64,000 bases of DNA from Dimorphilus gyrociliatus (lineage: Eukaryota > Annelida > Polychaeta > Dinophilidae), in NCBI GenBank assembly GCA_904063045.1, contig CAJFCJ010000009.1, forward strand, positions 2,170,968 through 2,234,967, read 5' to 3'. Within the stretch, counting starts at the first letter, position 1, and every line of letters starts with the position of its first letter. Below the pieces are notes generated by a model. It worked only from the letters and a program-made list of their open reading frames with translations, was not told where the DNA came from and ran no database searches. The translations under genes were made by a program, and so were the position numbers. Shown here in pieces: positions 40,298 through 51,592 of the stretch.

Positions 40298-41754
40298 TTA
40301 ACGGTCAACTTCACCAAAAACGATATCCAGGGTTCCGATGACAGCCACAACATCGGCTAACATGAAACCCTTTGTCAGTTTGTGAAGGGCGGCTAAGTGA
40401 GCAAATCCTGGCGCCTTGATTTTACACCTGTATGGTTTATTGCTACCATCAGAGACTAAATAGACACCGAATTCTCCTTTTGGTGCTTCGATAGCTGTAT
40501 ACGTGGAACCTGGTGGTACCAAATAACCCTCCGAATATAATTTGAAGTGATGGATTAGTGCTTCCATGCTATCCTTCATTTCTCGTCGTTTAGGAGGAGC
40601 AACCTTGTTATCATCTACTTTTATTTCACCTTGTGGCATCTTATTTAAACATTGCATGATAATATTCATTGATTGCCTCATTTCCTCCATTCTAATTACG
40701 TAACGATCAAAACAATCGCCATTGACTCCTATTGGAACGTCGAATTCAACTTTGTCGTAAGCATCGTAGGGTTGAACTTTTCTTATATCCCACTTTATGC
40801 CCGATCCTCTAAGCATAACACCGCTAAATCCCCAATTGAGAGCGTCTTCAGCCGAAATAACACCAATACCCTCTAAACGTTGCCTCCAAATTCTATTATT
40901 TGTTAAAAGATCGTCGATTTCGTCCAAACGTTGACCAAACTTAGTCATCCACTCGTATATATCATCCATCAAACCTAGAGGTATATCTCTATCGACTCCT
41001 CCTGGACGAACGTAAGCAGCATGCATACGGGCTCCCGAAACTCTTTCATAAAATTCACATAGTTTTTCTCTCTCTTCAAAGAACCAAAAGAATGGAGTAA
41101 TGGCACCTACATCCAAAATATGAGTACCAATACCCATAGTATGATTCATTAGTCTTGTTATTTCGCCAAAGAGTGTTCTAATCCATTTAGCTCTTTCAGG
41201 AATTTCTATATTAAGTAATTTCTCAACAGCCAAAGAGTAAGCCTGCTCATTGCACATCATAGAACAGTAATCGAGTCTATCAAAATACGGTAGAGCTTGC
41301 AGGTAAGTTTTATGCTCTATCAATTTCTCAGTGGCTCTATGAAGTAGTCCAATATGAGGATCAGCTCTCACTACTGTTTCTCCGTCCAGAGTTAATACTA
41401 AACGCAGTACTCCATGAGCCGCCGGATGTTGGGGTCCAAAATTGAGAGTTATATTTTGTACTTTCTTGTCAGTTCTCTGTTTGCAATCGAAGATATGCTA
41501 TGTAATATAATACATAATTTTGAATGTCGATTGTTTACCTCGAGTCTCTTTAAGTTTTTTGGAAGGGTTTTCCACTTGGCCATCTCTTCATTAGCCGGGT
41601 ATAAGACTGGGGATTCGAATTTTTTGTAATATTCTGCATCAGGATACCAGCTAGATCCATGGCGTTTTGATGCTACGACTGGAGTGGCAAAACGAAGTGG
41701 GGTTAACAGAAGGCTGGCATTTTGCGCGACTTTGTTAATAACCTTTGCCGCCAT
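40298..41754 (-). CDS. NDUFS2: NADH:ubiquinone oxidoreductase 49-kDa subunit
   Basis: Two exons, 41754-41539 and 41497-40298, give about 471 residues, near the 463 of the human protein. The N-terminus ([20 protein letters not shown]) is a mitochondrial presequence. Conserved blocks include [79 protein letters not shown] and the C-terminal [13 protein letters not shown]. This complex I subunit helps form the ubiquinone-binding site in the matrix arm. All conserved motifs are intact. The intron is 41 bases. An ATG upstream in the same exon is lacking, so the start is firm. Confidence 0.97.
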
Positions 41755-42235
41755 TTTGAGAAAACTTAGAACATACAAATATCGTATCGGCTAATATCGA
41801 AAGTAGCGATGCATTATCGTAATCGATATCGCTCTTTTTAATAAAATTCAAACTTTTTTTTTTGCCTAGTTAGCTTTCATTAGTGCAATAAAAATATTGT
41901 ACTTTAATGTAGTATTCAATTACAAGAGAGCAAAATATTGAAAACTTTGTAAGACAGTAATTAATAAAGTACTGCAAAATGTAAATTTATTCGATAATAT
42001 ATTCCATTTATTTAAGGTTTAAGAGAACCATATAAACATAAATTTTAATGTTTAACAAAATAAAACAAAAAAAACAATAAAACAAAAATCAAAAGAAAAT
42101 TTTCTTCAGCAAAACGAAACGCCGGGAAAAATATCATAAACAATACCAATTATCGCTCACTAAACACTTGAACAGAATTGCAGTTAAATAATAAAGACTT
42201 AAAGAATTTTTACTTATTGAACAGTCCTTTAATGA
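41755..42235. other. divergent intergenic region NDUFS2/RCCD1
   Basis: 481 bases, AT-rich with A-rich tracts near 42060; must contain both promoters. No other feature seen. Confidence 0.5.
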
Positions 42236-43575
42236 ATGAAAATGAAATTTTTTGCATTTGGCAATAATATAGGTAATCAAGTATGCTCAAAATCTACAGA
42301 AAGTAAAATAACTAGCCCACATCGCTTTCTGATGAAAAAACAAAGAATTCAATGTTGTTGTGAATGTGAACAAGGAAATTCCGATGAAGACAGTAATCAA
42401 ACTTTACCAATTATCTGTATAACATTCTCAAAAATAGCTTGTATATTCAATGGATATGGTAAGTATACTAATATTAGTGTATAGTTCAAATACAACTAGA
42501 AAAACTTCTCCAGTTTATTCTACAAAATCAACACCTGATGTAAATTTTGATTATCCAGTACAAGATTGGAATTCTAATCTTACTCATTCGCTTAATATAT
42601 CAAAAGATAATCTGAACATCACTGACTTGGTATCAAATACTACTGTTCAAGTTAAAACTGATAAAAAACAAACAAATTTAATATCAATTCACATGACTGA
42701 CTTTCAAATTTATGTTAAAGATTCAAAAGGTTAGAATTAAATATTTAGAATGGATAATATAGTCTATTATTTGTTATTAAATAGGTCATTGTTATGAAAT
42801 AATTAATGTATTGGAGAATAATCCTGAAATATGTCAGTTGAATATCTCATCTATTAAGTCAGTTAGTTGCGGTGCAGCACATACCCTTCTCCTCGATGAA
42901 GATGGTGTTGTTTACTCGTTTGGAGATGGAAGGTATTAATTCAATTCCGTGTCGAAAAACAAATAACGAATATATTCTATAGTCGAGGTCAATTGGGTAA
43001 CGGAACGACAGAAACGTCAACAAATCCTGACAAGATCCCTGCTTTAATGGGTATAGATATAAAAGCAATTTCAGCAGGAAGTTGGCATTCGGCAGTTATC
43101 ACATGTAAAGCGGACTATATTTTAGTTTAGGAAATTGTTCATTTTAAATTTTTCATTAAGCCACTGATGACTTATACACGTGGGGATGGAATGATAAAGG
43201 CCAGTTGGGATTTCCGTCAAAAAAAAATAAACATAACCACAAAGAGGAAGAAGTTGTTAATATATTATGTACACCTCATTGGTTAGATATACCTGAAGAG
43301 GAATATATAAACAACATTTGTTGCGGTTCTCAACATACAATTGCATTAACCGGTAGGAGGAACAATCTAAATAATTATTCAATTATCTTTTAATTCTTTC
43401 TCAAGGATCTGGAAGAATCTACGGTTGGGGTTTGAATAAATACGGACAATTAGGATTTAATGCAGAATCAGATTTTGTAGATAAACCGACTGAATTGATA
43501 TTCTTTAGAGAAGAAGAACTAAAAATTATTAACATATTTGCACGTCATTGGACAACTATAATATTAACTGAATAA
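42236..43575 (+). CDS. RCCD1: RCC1 domain-containing protein 1
   Basis: About six exons (roughly 42236-42465, 42502-42732, 42785-42932, 42982-43104, 43160-43350 and 43407-43575). It starts with FFAFGNNIGNQV, the incomplete first RCC1 blade, then a Cys-rich and Ser/Thr-rich insert, then blades SCGAAHTLLLDEDGVVYSFG, RGQLGNGTTE, ISAGSWHSAVIT, YTWGWNDKGQLGFP, CCGSQHTIAL and IYGWGLNKYGQLGF, ending ARHWTTIILTE. The pattern of a short propeller with a long early insert matches RCCD1. Human RCCD1 partners KDM8 in chromatin regulation and chromosome stability; this role here is inferred. The first junction best fits a 37-base intron (AA|GTATAC to CAACTAG|A). Confidence 0.82.
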
Positions 43576-43626
43576 GTGAACAGTATCCAGTTTATTCAGA
43601 AATGTATTGTATACATATTAATCTCT

Positions 43627-44238
43627 TTATATTGTTAAGTACTTTTTACCGTAAAGCTTGACTTTATTCTCAAAAGCGACGCTCCTAATTGGCGTTCCAA
43701 TATCGTAAAATGGATTCATAGAAATCTATAACGGAAATAATTTATTAAATTCTCTTTAATTACGTCAAAATATTTAAATAAAAGGATACTTTAACATAAT
43801 GTTCGTAAATATCTTGGAAGAAGTTCTTTATGCCATCGTCATTTTTCACATCATGTAACATTATAAATCTTATTCCTTAAAAAATTGATAAAAGCATATA
43901 GGCTGACAATAATAATCTTTTTTGAAAACTCACTACTAGCTGTTACAAAAGCTGAAATCATCCATTCGTTAAATTTATCAATATTCTTAAAGTACATGGA
44001 ATTCGTATACCACATGTGCTCATCAATTATATCCAATGAAGCATGCATGATAAATTGAATAAGATGGCCATTATCATCTTTCTAGAGAATATTAGATAAA
44101 TATTTTCTCCCCTTTTTAAGGTCATACAAATATACTTTATACCTTATAGCTTGCTCTTGAAAATGGTTTAATTTCAACTTCAAATATAGGAGAATCTGTT
44201 TTATTTACAATAGCAAAGTAGTATGTACCATTAGCCAT
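43627..44238 (-). CDS. TRAPPC2: trafficking protein particle complex subunit 2 (sedlin)
   Basis: Four short exons from the ATG at 44238 (first exon 44238-44143) to the stop at 43627, about 140 residues. It begins [20 protein letters not shown], continues with [20 protein letters not shown] and SAFVTAS, and ends [20 protein letters not shown]. This is the longin-fold subunit of TRAPP II and III, acting in ER-Golgi transport and as part of Rab exchange machinery; human mutation causes spondyloepiphyseal dysplasia tarda. All expected blocks are present. TRAPPC8, another TRAPP subunit, lies 1.4 kb away on the same strand. Confidence 0.94.
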
Positions 44239-44779
44239 TTTATTTGGACTTTAACTGTAGACCCGTACAGTCGTATACATGTATGTACAAGGATGCTTCT
44301 GACTGATATATATGTATATATATATATAAACATATATATATATATAATTACACTGTCTAATATGTATTCATTATAAGATCTCAATAAGAACTTGATGAGT
44401 TTTGTTCTTATTTTTTTTTTATGCATAAAAACTTTATTAATACTTTAGTTACTATAAAATTGAATAATGTTTCCATCGTTAATTATAAGATATTGAATAG
44501 AAAACAATAAAAAAGGCCTATTTTGTAATATAGCTCTATATTCTTAGCAGTATTATCTATTATCTCAACGCCTACTTTTCTTCCTTCCTCTGTATTTTTA
44601 ATAAATATTGGACTAATTTCTTTTGTTTAAGAAGAAAGAGAACTTCTATTGAAATTTCTTTAAATTGCTAATAAAATATCAAATGTTAGTTGAAGTTATT
44701 TATCCATTCAATATCTTTATTGAAAACTCTTTACAGGGATAGCGAATTGCGAGATCTAATTAAAAACGATAGCTATGAA
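44239..44779. other. intergenic with (AT)n tract
   Basis: Divergent spacer with an AT/ATAC tract at about 44306-44345. The last 50 bases (TTTACAG at about 44735) look like a splice acceptor for the next gene. Confidence 0.5.
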
Positions 44780-45502
44780 ATGATTAAGGATATTGATGAA
44801 CTGGTTTCCAAGTTGTTATCTTTAAAAGTCAAATCTGAACGAATTATTGAACGGGCGGGAGCGATTGAAAAAAAAGCGCAATCTTCGATACAATCTTCAT
44901 CAGATGTAAGCAAGGAAGATGAAGTGACTAAAGAAGATTTAAAACCGATTAAATCAAATATTCAAGATCTACCTAAAAATACCGACACTTTGGATCCTTT
45001 GTCGATTCGTGTCAAAAGACTAATTGAATTTACAGATATTGATAAAAATCTTCAATTATGGAAAGTGAAAGCGGGATGCACAAACCTTTGGAAATGCTAT
45101 CTAATACTCAATGGATCAATATGGAATCCTGACAATTCAACATTTTCAAACTTCTATGAAGCTATTGTACACGTGGAAAATGGGGATTGGTTTAATAATT
45201 TTGACAGGGTATTCCAAAAACCTATTCTTAATGACATCTTAAGAGAGCACGAGAATTATATAATACAGGTGATTGGTGAAAAAAGCAAATGCGTAGATGC
45301 TAAAAGATTAATATCTCTATCGAAAAATTTTGATTCAAAATATCATATAACGTCGACAGAAGACCATAATAAAGCTCTAGTTATATTATTTAATATTCAA
45401 CAGCATCTTCCTTCTTTACAAAAGGAAGACTTTAAAAGTTCTTTAAGATGTAACAGGGAATGTAAGATTTTAAGTTATTCAATACTTCCAAGTTATACTT
45501 AG
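44780..45502 (+). CDS. unrecognised coiled-coil protein
   Basis: A frame open from 44690 to the stop at 45500-45502; the first ATG in frame is at 44780, giving about 240 residues. The N-terminal 70 residues are charged and helical (DELVSKLLSLKVKSERIIER), followed by a Ser/Asp/Glu-rich linker and a folded C-terminal part with several tryptophans (LQLWKVKAGCTNLWKCYLI, ENGDWFNNFDRVFQ). I do not recognise it. A polypyrimidine-like CTCTTTACAG|G just upstream of the coding frame suggests either an upstream exon I could not place or a trans-splice acceptor. It lies between TRAPPC2 and TRAPPC8 on the opposite strand. Protein-like composition and length argue that it is a real gene. Confidence 0.6.
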   Translation: MIKDIDELVSKLLSLKVKSERIIERAGAIEKKAQSSIQSSSDVSKEDEVTKEDLKPIKSNIQDLPKNTDTLDPLSIRVKRLIEFTDIDKNLQLWKVKAGCTNLWKCYLILNGSIWNPDNSTFSNFYEAIVHVENGDWFNNFDRVFQKPILNDILREHENYIIQVIGEKSKCVDAKRLISLSKNFDSKYHITSTEDHNKALVILFNIQQHLPSLQKEDFKSSLRCNRECKILSYSILPSYT

Positions 45503-45641
45503 CAAATCTACTGCAAAGTGAAAAATACATATATATTTATACTGTATATAACTGTAATTGAAATTATTTGTATTCATTGTTAATTTTGTAATTTTTAAAA
45601 TTATCAATGTCTTTCATCTTTGAGATAAATTAACAGATTTC

Positions 45642-48600
45642 CTATTCAAGCAAACTAACGTTTCCAACAGAAATAAGATACGGTGTTGTTATTTTCTGAT
45701 ATTGAAAATTCTTTTCACTACTAGGTCTAAAAGTAATTTTCAGCTTAGATAAATCATAAAGACCAGCGCATGAGAATGTTGCAATTAATTTACAATCGAG
45801 ATAACTTTTTGATTTTATCTTTTCGCAAAAGTAAACTTGTTTACTCCAAATAAATCTTCGTTGACTATCCGCCTTATAATCTTTAATTATTTCAACGCTA
45901 GAAGAAATATATAAAAGAGATTAAATGCTATTTCATTATATATTATAATTAAAACTTACTTGTTATGATTAGCATCGATGATAGTTTCAATATCTGTTTC
46001 ATAGTTATTATGCAATCGAAGGATAACAGGAACATGACAAAGGCGTCTGTAGGGAGTATATATGTACTAATATATACATATTTATATTTTAATAATGTTA
46101 ATAAATTACCTTGGCTTAGAGTTAAATTCGTGTGCAACCTTTTGAGAATAAATTAATTGAACGTCAACCAAAGAGTGTTGTGTTGAGGAAATAGATGGTT
46201 TCAAATCAATTGATACATTATTTTGACCTAAAATATTGTTATCAATTTCCCAAAACGCTGAAAGTATAACAACATCTTTCAATGATTCCTTTTCTTCTGA
46301 TCTTTTAAACCAACAAAAAGAGTCAGTATCTGTTTTGGAATCTTCTTTTTCAGCGCCATTCAAAGTTAAATATATCATTTCATTTTCTCCCTTTCTCAAG
46401 CAAATATCTTTTATTTCTTTATCCAATCCTTTGGCTTCTATAGTATAATTTTGAACACATCGAATCTCCTTTAATTGCACAGTCTGTTCAAGCAAAAAAA
46501 AAAAATAATAAGATATTCTTGGTATTAGATTGTATATCTAATTAACAAACCTTATTCCCATCATTTTCGATACAACATTGAACAACCTGAGGAATTTCTT
46601 TCCTATCGCTATCGATAATCATCGCCGAAATCAACAAACCCGATACAGTATTGAATATTACATTTTTCCTTAATGTTCTATATCTAAGAAAACAATAATT
46701 AAATATATAAAAAAAACAACTGAAAATAGTAAAAAAAGTATCATATTATAGACGTACTGATTATCATCTCCTAAGAACATAAATATTAAATGTATTATAC
46801 ATTCTCCAACTTGATCCGAAGCCCTTACAAAAGCCTTTTTCACAATTTCTTCCCCTGGTTTTATTTCATTGTGCAACAGTAAAGTATTATTTTCCAACTC
46901 TTCACTATCCAATACAATTAATAGGTGCGATGTAGAAGTCGCCAATTTAATAGCGTTAACCGTCTTATTTCCAATATTCTTTATGCTTAAGTTAAAATTA
47001 ACAATTTGTCCACAAACTAAACTTTCAGGTAGATCACTCATAGTTAGCTCTACCCTTGGTAGATCTTCTGTAATTTTTATCTCAAATATATTCCTCGGAA
47101 TGGAGTCTGCATTGAAATATTAAATGGAAAAAAAATATTATATAGAATTATATTGAAGGAAATATGATTGCTAGCATACCTAATTTGACTGATTGTATAC
47201 CGCGGACCGTAACTGGCTGTTGTTGATTTGCGCTGGTACACGATAGCTCGTAAATCAAACCGGTTATTACCAATTTACCAATTTTATTGGGTTTCACTTT
47301 AAGAATAAGAGTTTTTTCATTTTCCTGAAGAAGCATTGTAAAATTGGATATAGGCTCTATGTTTACAGCATCCTCATCTGATTTGTCATCAAATTTCCAT
47401 AGTAATACAATATTTGTCATGACTAGATGAAGCTTTAGACGTTTTTTAAAGGTTAGCTCAAAGGCCAGATCCTCTGTCGATGTTAATTATTTAAATTAAT
47501 TTAAATTATATTATAAATATTGTTAGCAAACCTCCAACAAATGCTGTAATCGGCCTTTTTATTTTGCCAGATACTGCCGAGTGACAGAAAATGGAAGCTT
47601 TTTGTGAAGGGATCCCAAGTAATTTTTCCAAGCTTTCAAACTTTTTTTGATAACGGAGAGTGTGATGAACACTATCCAACTTGGTTATCTGTCCAGTTGA
47701 GGAGGGTAGATAAAGATGAGCCCGCGACCAATCAATTTCAGGTATAGATAGCGATGGAGGAGGTGAATCTTTAGTCGCTAAACTCAAAACGTACAAATAC
47801 TCTCTGAAATAGGCAGCTTGTTGAGCAGGATTTTGCTTTGAATAAGAGATAAGTTGTTCGAAAGCATCACATGATTTGTCGAGATATTTAAGATTTGAGC
47901 ATTGACGTCCAATAGTGAAGTTTATATGGTCTTCGGCTAAATTCCAATGTTTTCCTTTGTAAATTAAAAGTGTTTGGCAGTAAGCTCTGAGAGCGTGTAA
48001 CCGTTGACCAGCTTTACTATATCTATGTCCAGAAAGTATCATATGGAATGCGTATTTTCTTGTTTGGTTGCGACAAGAAACCCCGTAGTGATTCAGATAG
48101 CAATGAGCAGCCTGTTCAAGTAAGAGGGCACTGCATAAATCAGAGTCTTCACTTGTCATTTTTATCAATTGACTAGCCGCTTCCGTATACATTTTTTTAA
48201 ATTTTAATACTTCAGTCAAGAGTAAAGTCGATCTAATAGCTAAGGTCATTTGTCTGCATGTATATGCGTAAGTATTAATAGCAGTTTCTATATTGCTAGA
48301 GGGAATTTTCCCTTGCATGAAAGCAGCAAGCTCGCCCATTTCCAAAGCACCAGCGTAATATAACCATGCATGATCTGAATTGAAATTTCTCTTCGCCGTA
48401 TGGTACATATTTCCCGCTAGTTCGTACATATGAAAAGCAAAAGCCAAATCGGCAAGTCGTCTAACTTGCATTTCCGGAGCTTCTGTTGTGTAGACAACAT
48501 TTGCAGCATTCGATTCTCCAGAATTCGAACTCGAAGAAGCAGGTTTATTCTGCGAACCAAATAATTTCCAAAATCCTCTCTTTTTGCTTGCTACTTGATC

Positions 48601-49843
48601 ACTAATTTAATAATAATAAAAAATTGATTAGCATGTTGAAAAAATTACATATTTAAAATATGCATACTTTAGAGTTTGAATAGATTTTTCGGCCCAAACA
48701 ATTAGAGATTTTGAAGCAAATTCAAAGATAAAAGCTTTTATTCTATCGTGATCCTCAGTTGATAGGCAACATCCATAACTTTCATCTTTAGTCTCAACCA
48801 TATTGAGGCTTCTTAGACTCGTTACCGATACAGACGATGGTATACTGATTTCATGTTCTGGAGATTCGCCTCTCAATTCCAAAGGATGACTACCAACTGG
48901 AGAATCTCGTTGGTCACCAGGAGGATCAGGAATTTTTGGTGTTACTGAGCAATTCCAGTAATTAATTGGTGCCGACTTCTCATCAATTGGATTTCTTGAA
49001 TTAATAACTAGCATATGACATAGATTATTTCCATAAACACTTCGCATAGACTCGATTGTTTTTTCGGCCCTGTTTGTTTTAAGGATATATGTAATAAACT
49101 GTCTATCTTTATTAATAACAATCCACTTACTTTGCTTGATGAGGTGATGATGCATCGTGTAACAGAACATAGTAGCGCAGAATATGAGTTGAGAACCATT
49201 TAGATTGCTTACTTTGATACTGATTTTGCTGTTGACTATGAGTTAGTGCATTAAATTGTTCTATTGCATTATCCGTGGCAGACGATACAACAAAAATACA
49301 AGCTAAATAATTCTTTATAAATTCATGATCATAATTAGGACAGCAATTCATGAACGTTTCTCTGAATGCTTCGAACCAAGGGGTTTCATCTACAAAATAT
49401 AGATTAATTAGCTCTATTGATAATTGATTAATTATTTTTATTCACTCACGAGAAGGGCGGAACTCCAACCCAGTACTATTGAAATACGATCTACTTGAAA
49501 GAGTCACAGTATCGTTTAATAATTTTCTTGTCATCGAGGGTTGAGGGGCAGAATGATTGATGTCACGTAAAATTAATCGCAAATTTGAAATGTTATGAGG
49601 TACTGCATGAGTGTCTCTTATTTCGACTTATAAGATAAAAAAGGCTCAGTTTATTAATTTTTAATTTATAATTAAATTTAACAAACCGTCAGTGGAGAGT
49701 TTACAAAAAGGTTCAACCATATCAGCAAAAGAAAGATTATTTTTTGCACATACTTCAGCGGCATCGTTGCTGCATGAAACGGCTATTGTTGGTGAAAAAG
49801 AATCTTGGATGAATTCTACGGCGGACAATTTACAGTTCGCCAT
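45642..49843 (-). CDS. TRAPPC8: trafficking protein particle complex subunit 8
   Basis: Multi-exon gene running from the ATG at 49843 (first exon to 49687, MANCKLSAVEFIQDSFSPTI) to the stop at 45642. Conserved parts follow the human order: FMNCCPNYDHEFIKNYLACI, KWFSTHILRYYVLLHDASS, MRSVYGNNLCHMLVINSRN, a Ser/Pro-rich linker, SLSTEDHDRIKAFIFEFASK, then the large helical-repeat exon 48471-47530 (ADLAFAFHMYELAGNMYHTA, LLLEQAAHCYLNHYGVS, YAFHMILSGHRYSKAGQRLH, AEDHINFTIGRQ) and beta-sandwich modules to the end. It is the TRAPP III-specific scaffold needed for Rab1 activation and autophagy. Coding length appears close to the family's 1,400 residues or somewhat shorter. Its 5' end faces DSCC1 across 227 bases. 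Confidence 0.94.
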
Positions 49844-50070
49844 AGCCGATTCAATGATATCAAGTATTGAAAAGGAAAGAGGATTACTCCCAAGTCTATA
49901 TACTAAATTAGCAAAATACTCTAAAACGAAACCAGTTACCAGTTGAATTTCTCTCCAGTGTAAAATATTCTCTTAAGTGATACCAGGTGATTTTACACAT
50001 GTGACGTCACAAATCAATACTTTTTGGCGCAAATCGGCATTTGCAATTTCTGATTATTACAGCCTAAGCT
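49844..50070. promoter_or_regulatory. bidirectional promoter TRAPPC8/DSCC1
   Basis: Only 227 bases separate the two divergent start codons, so both promoters must lie in or overlap this stretch. It contains GTGACGTCAC at about 50000, a perfect palindromic CRE/ATF site, a usual element of divergent housekeeping promoters. Confidence 0.7.
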
Positions 50071-51216
50071 ATGGCATCAAGAACATCTAATGAAATAAAA
50101 GAAACTTTAAAGCTAGCGAAAATAGAAGAATCCGATTTAAAATCATTCAGCCAAACTCTTTACTTTTCCAAAGAGTTTTCGTCCTCAGAATATTCTTTAG
50201 TTGAACTGCCGCCAGATGTAGTTCTGGCTTTAAAAAATCAAGATGAAGTTTGTATACGAGGGAGAAAAGACGACAATGCAATACTATGCACCAAATCCAA
50301 TACTTATACTGTAAAGGAAGCTGAAGTATCAAATTCAATGCTATTATCAGACAATTTAACGTTTCCGGATGGATTTAATAATTCGAAGGATGTAAACTAT
50401 GTTTCGTTAAACAGTTTAAATTTTAATTATTATGAATTAAAAAAGACGGTTGCTAACAAGAGAAGAATTGAACAAATTCTCAAGGATAATCCATATATTG
50501 GTAAAAGCTCTGAAAAAAATATGACTAAATATACAACAGAAGATCTTAAGAAAGAGATACAAGCCAGCGAACGAGAAATTTTGAAAGGACTTGAAGATAT
50601 AAAAGCCTGCGAAATCGAAGGATATTGGAGATTAATTAACATTGACTACATTAAGACGATATTGGATGCCATAATCAACTTTAAAGAAGAAAATTCTTGG
50701 GAAATTGATGAAATTGACTTTAATGAGTGTAGCTCTGTTCTAGGTGAAATTTACCCATCGACGATAATTGAACATATTATTAAATCATATTTAAAAAGAG
50801 AAGATGAAACAAATCGATATACATTGCGATCTGAGGAATTTGTAAAGTTTATCGCTATATACTTATTAACTAATGCTGCTGAGTTTAATCTAAAAGAATT
50901 TTTGACTGTTTGGAAGCAGTTACTTCCTGAAGGAATAGCAGATATGGCAAAAGCTAGTTTACTGAATGGGATAGCTTTAGTAAGAGATCAGGGTATTCCA
51001 AGTATTTGTTATTTTCCTATAAGCAAACTACCTGAGAAAGTTGACGAAAGATTTTCTGCATTATTCCAAATGAAAGAAAAGTGGAAGTTTGATGAAATTT
51101 TACCATATATTCGTGATTTAGATGACGATGAATCTAAATTAATATCAATTCTAAATAAGTATACCAGATCAAGTCAAGTTGATGGAGTGAAAATGTACAG
51201 TCACAAGCATATTTGA
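50071..51216 (+). CDS. DSCC1: sister chromatid cohesion protein DCC1
   Basis: A single exon of 381 residues, near the 393 of the human protein. Recognised blocks are ETLKLAKIEESDLKSF, CIRGRKDDNAILCTKSNTYT, KYTTEDLKKEIQASEREIL, IEGYWRLINIDYI, and the C-terminal winged-helix part with ERFSALFQMKEKWKFDEILP and GVKMYSHKHI. DCC1 with CTF8 and CTF18 forms the alternative clamp loader that loads PCNA during replication and supports cohesion. All parts are present. It is unusual here for having no intron. Confidence 0.95.
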   Translation: MASRTSNEIKETLKLAKIEESDLKSFSQTLYFSKEFSSSEYSLVELPPDVVLALKNQDEVCIRGRKDDNAILCTKSNTYTVKEAEVSNSMLLSDNLTFPDGFNNSKDVNYVSLNSLNFNYYELKKTVANKRRIEQILKDNPYIGKSSEKNMTKYTTEDLKKEIQASEREILKGLEDIKACEIEGYWRLINIDYIKTILDAIINFKEENSWEIDEIDFNECSSVLGEIYPSTIIEHIIKSYLKREDETNRYTLRSEEFVKFIAIYLLTNAAEFNLKEFLTVWKQLLPEGIADMAKASLLNGIALVRDQGIPSICYFPISKLPEKVDERFSALFQMKEKWKFDEILPYIRDLDDDESKLISILNKYTRSSQVDGVKMYSHKHI

Positions 51217-51592
51217 AAATGTCTTTATAATATTTCTTTAGGTAGGAACTTTTACAATCTAAAATAAATAATACAAGATAAAGACAAGTATACTGTGTCG
51301 TTTCTTTCAAGTTTTCAAACTTAGACCGTAATAGGATGAATACTTGGTAATACCATGAGAAAAGATTATAAAAGCGAAGAGAAATACGGTTCCAGTCATT
51401 GACGTTGCAAAATAATTCCCTATCCGGTTCTGTTGGCCAATAGAAAACAGCCAAATTGAGAAATCAACATCCGGTCAAGCTGCATGTGGTTTTTGGAGTT
51501 TGTACCAGTGATATAATTATAGACAGCTAGTTAGAGTGTAATTAGTTATTTAAAATTCTTTACTATAGATAATTAATAGATAGTCGAGCAAG
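51217..51592. promoter_or_regulatory. SLC35B1 upstream region
   Basis: Spacer after DSCC1 with CCAAT-type boxes (TTGGCCAATAGAAA at about 51434) some 150 bases before the SLC35B1 start. No coding region supported. Confidence 0.4.

Noticed and set aside
42460-42480. A 19-base intron with a perfect branch site in RCCD1
   Set aside because: A 37-base intron with a valid acceptor fits the phase; too short a spliceosomal intron is not needed.
51134-51454. Minus-strand frame over the end of DSCC1
   Set aside because: Overlaps conserved DSCC1 codons and a CCAAT promoter; shadow.
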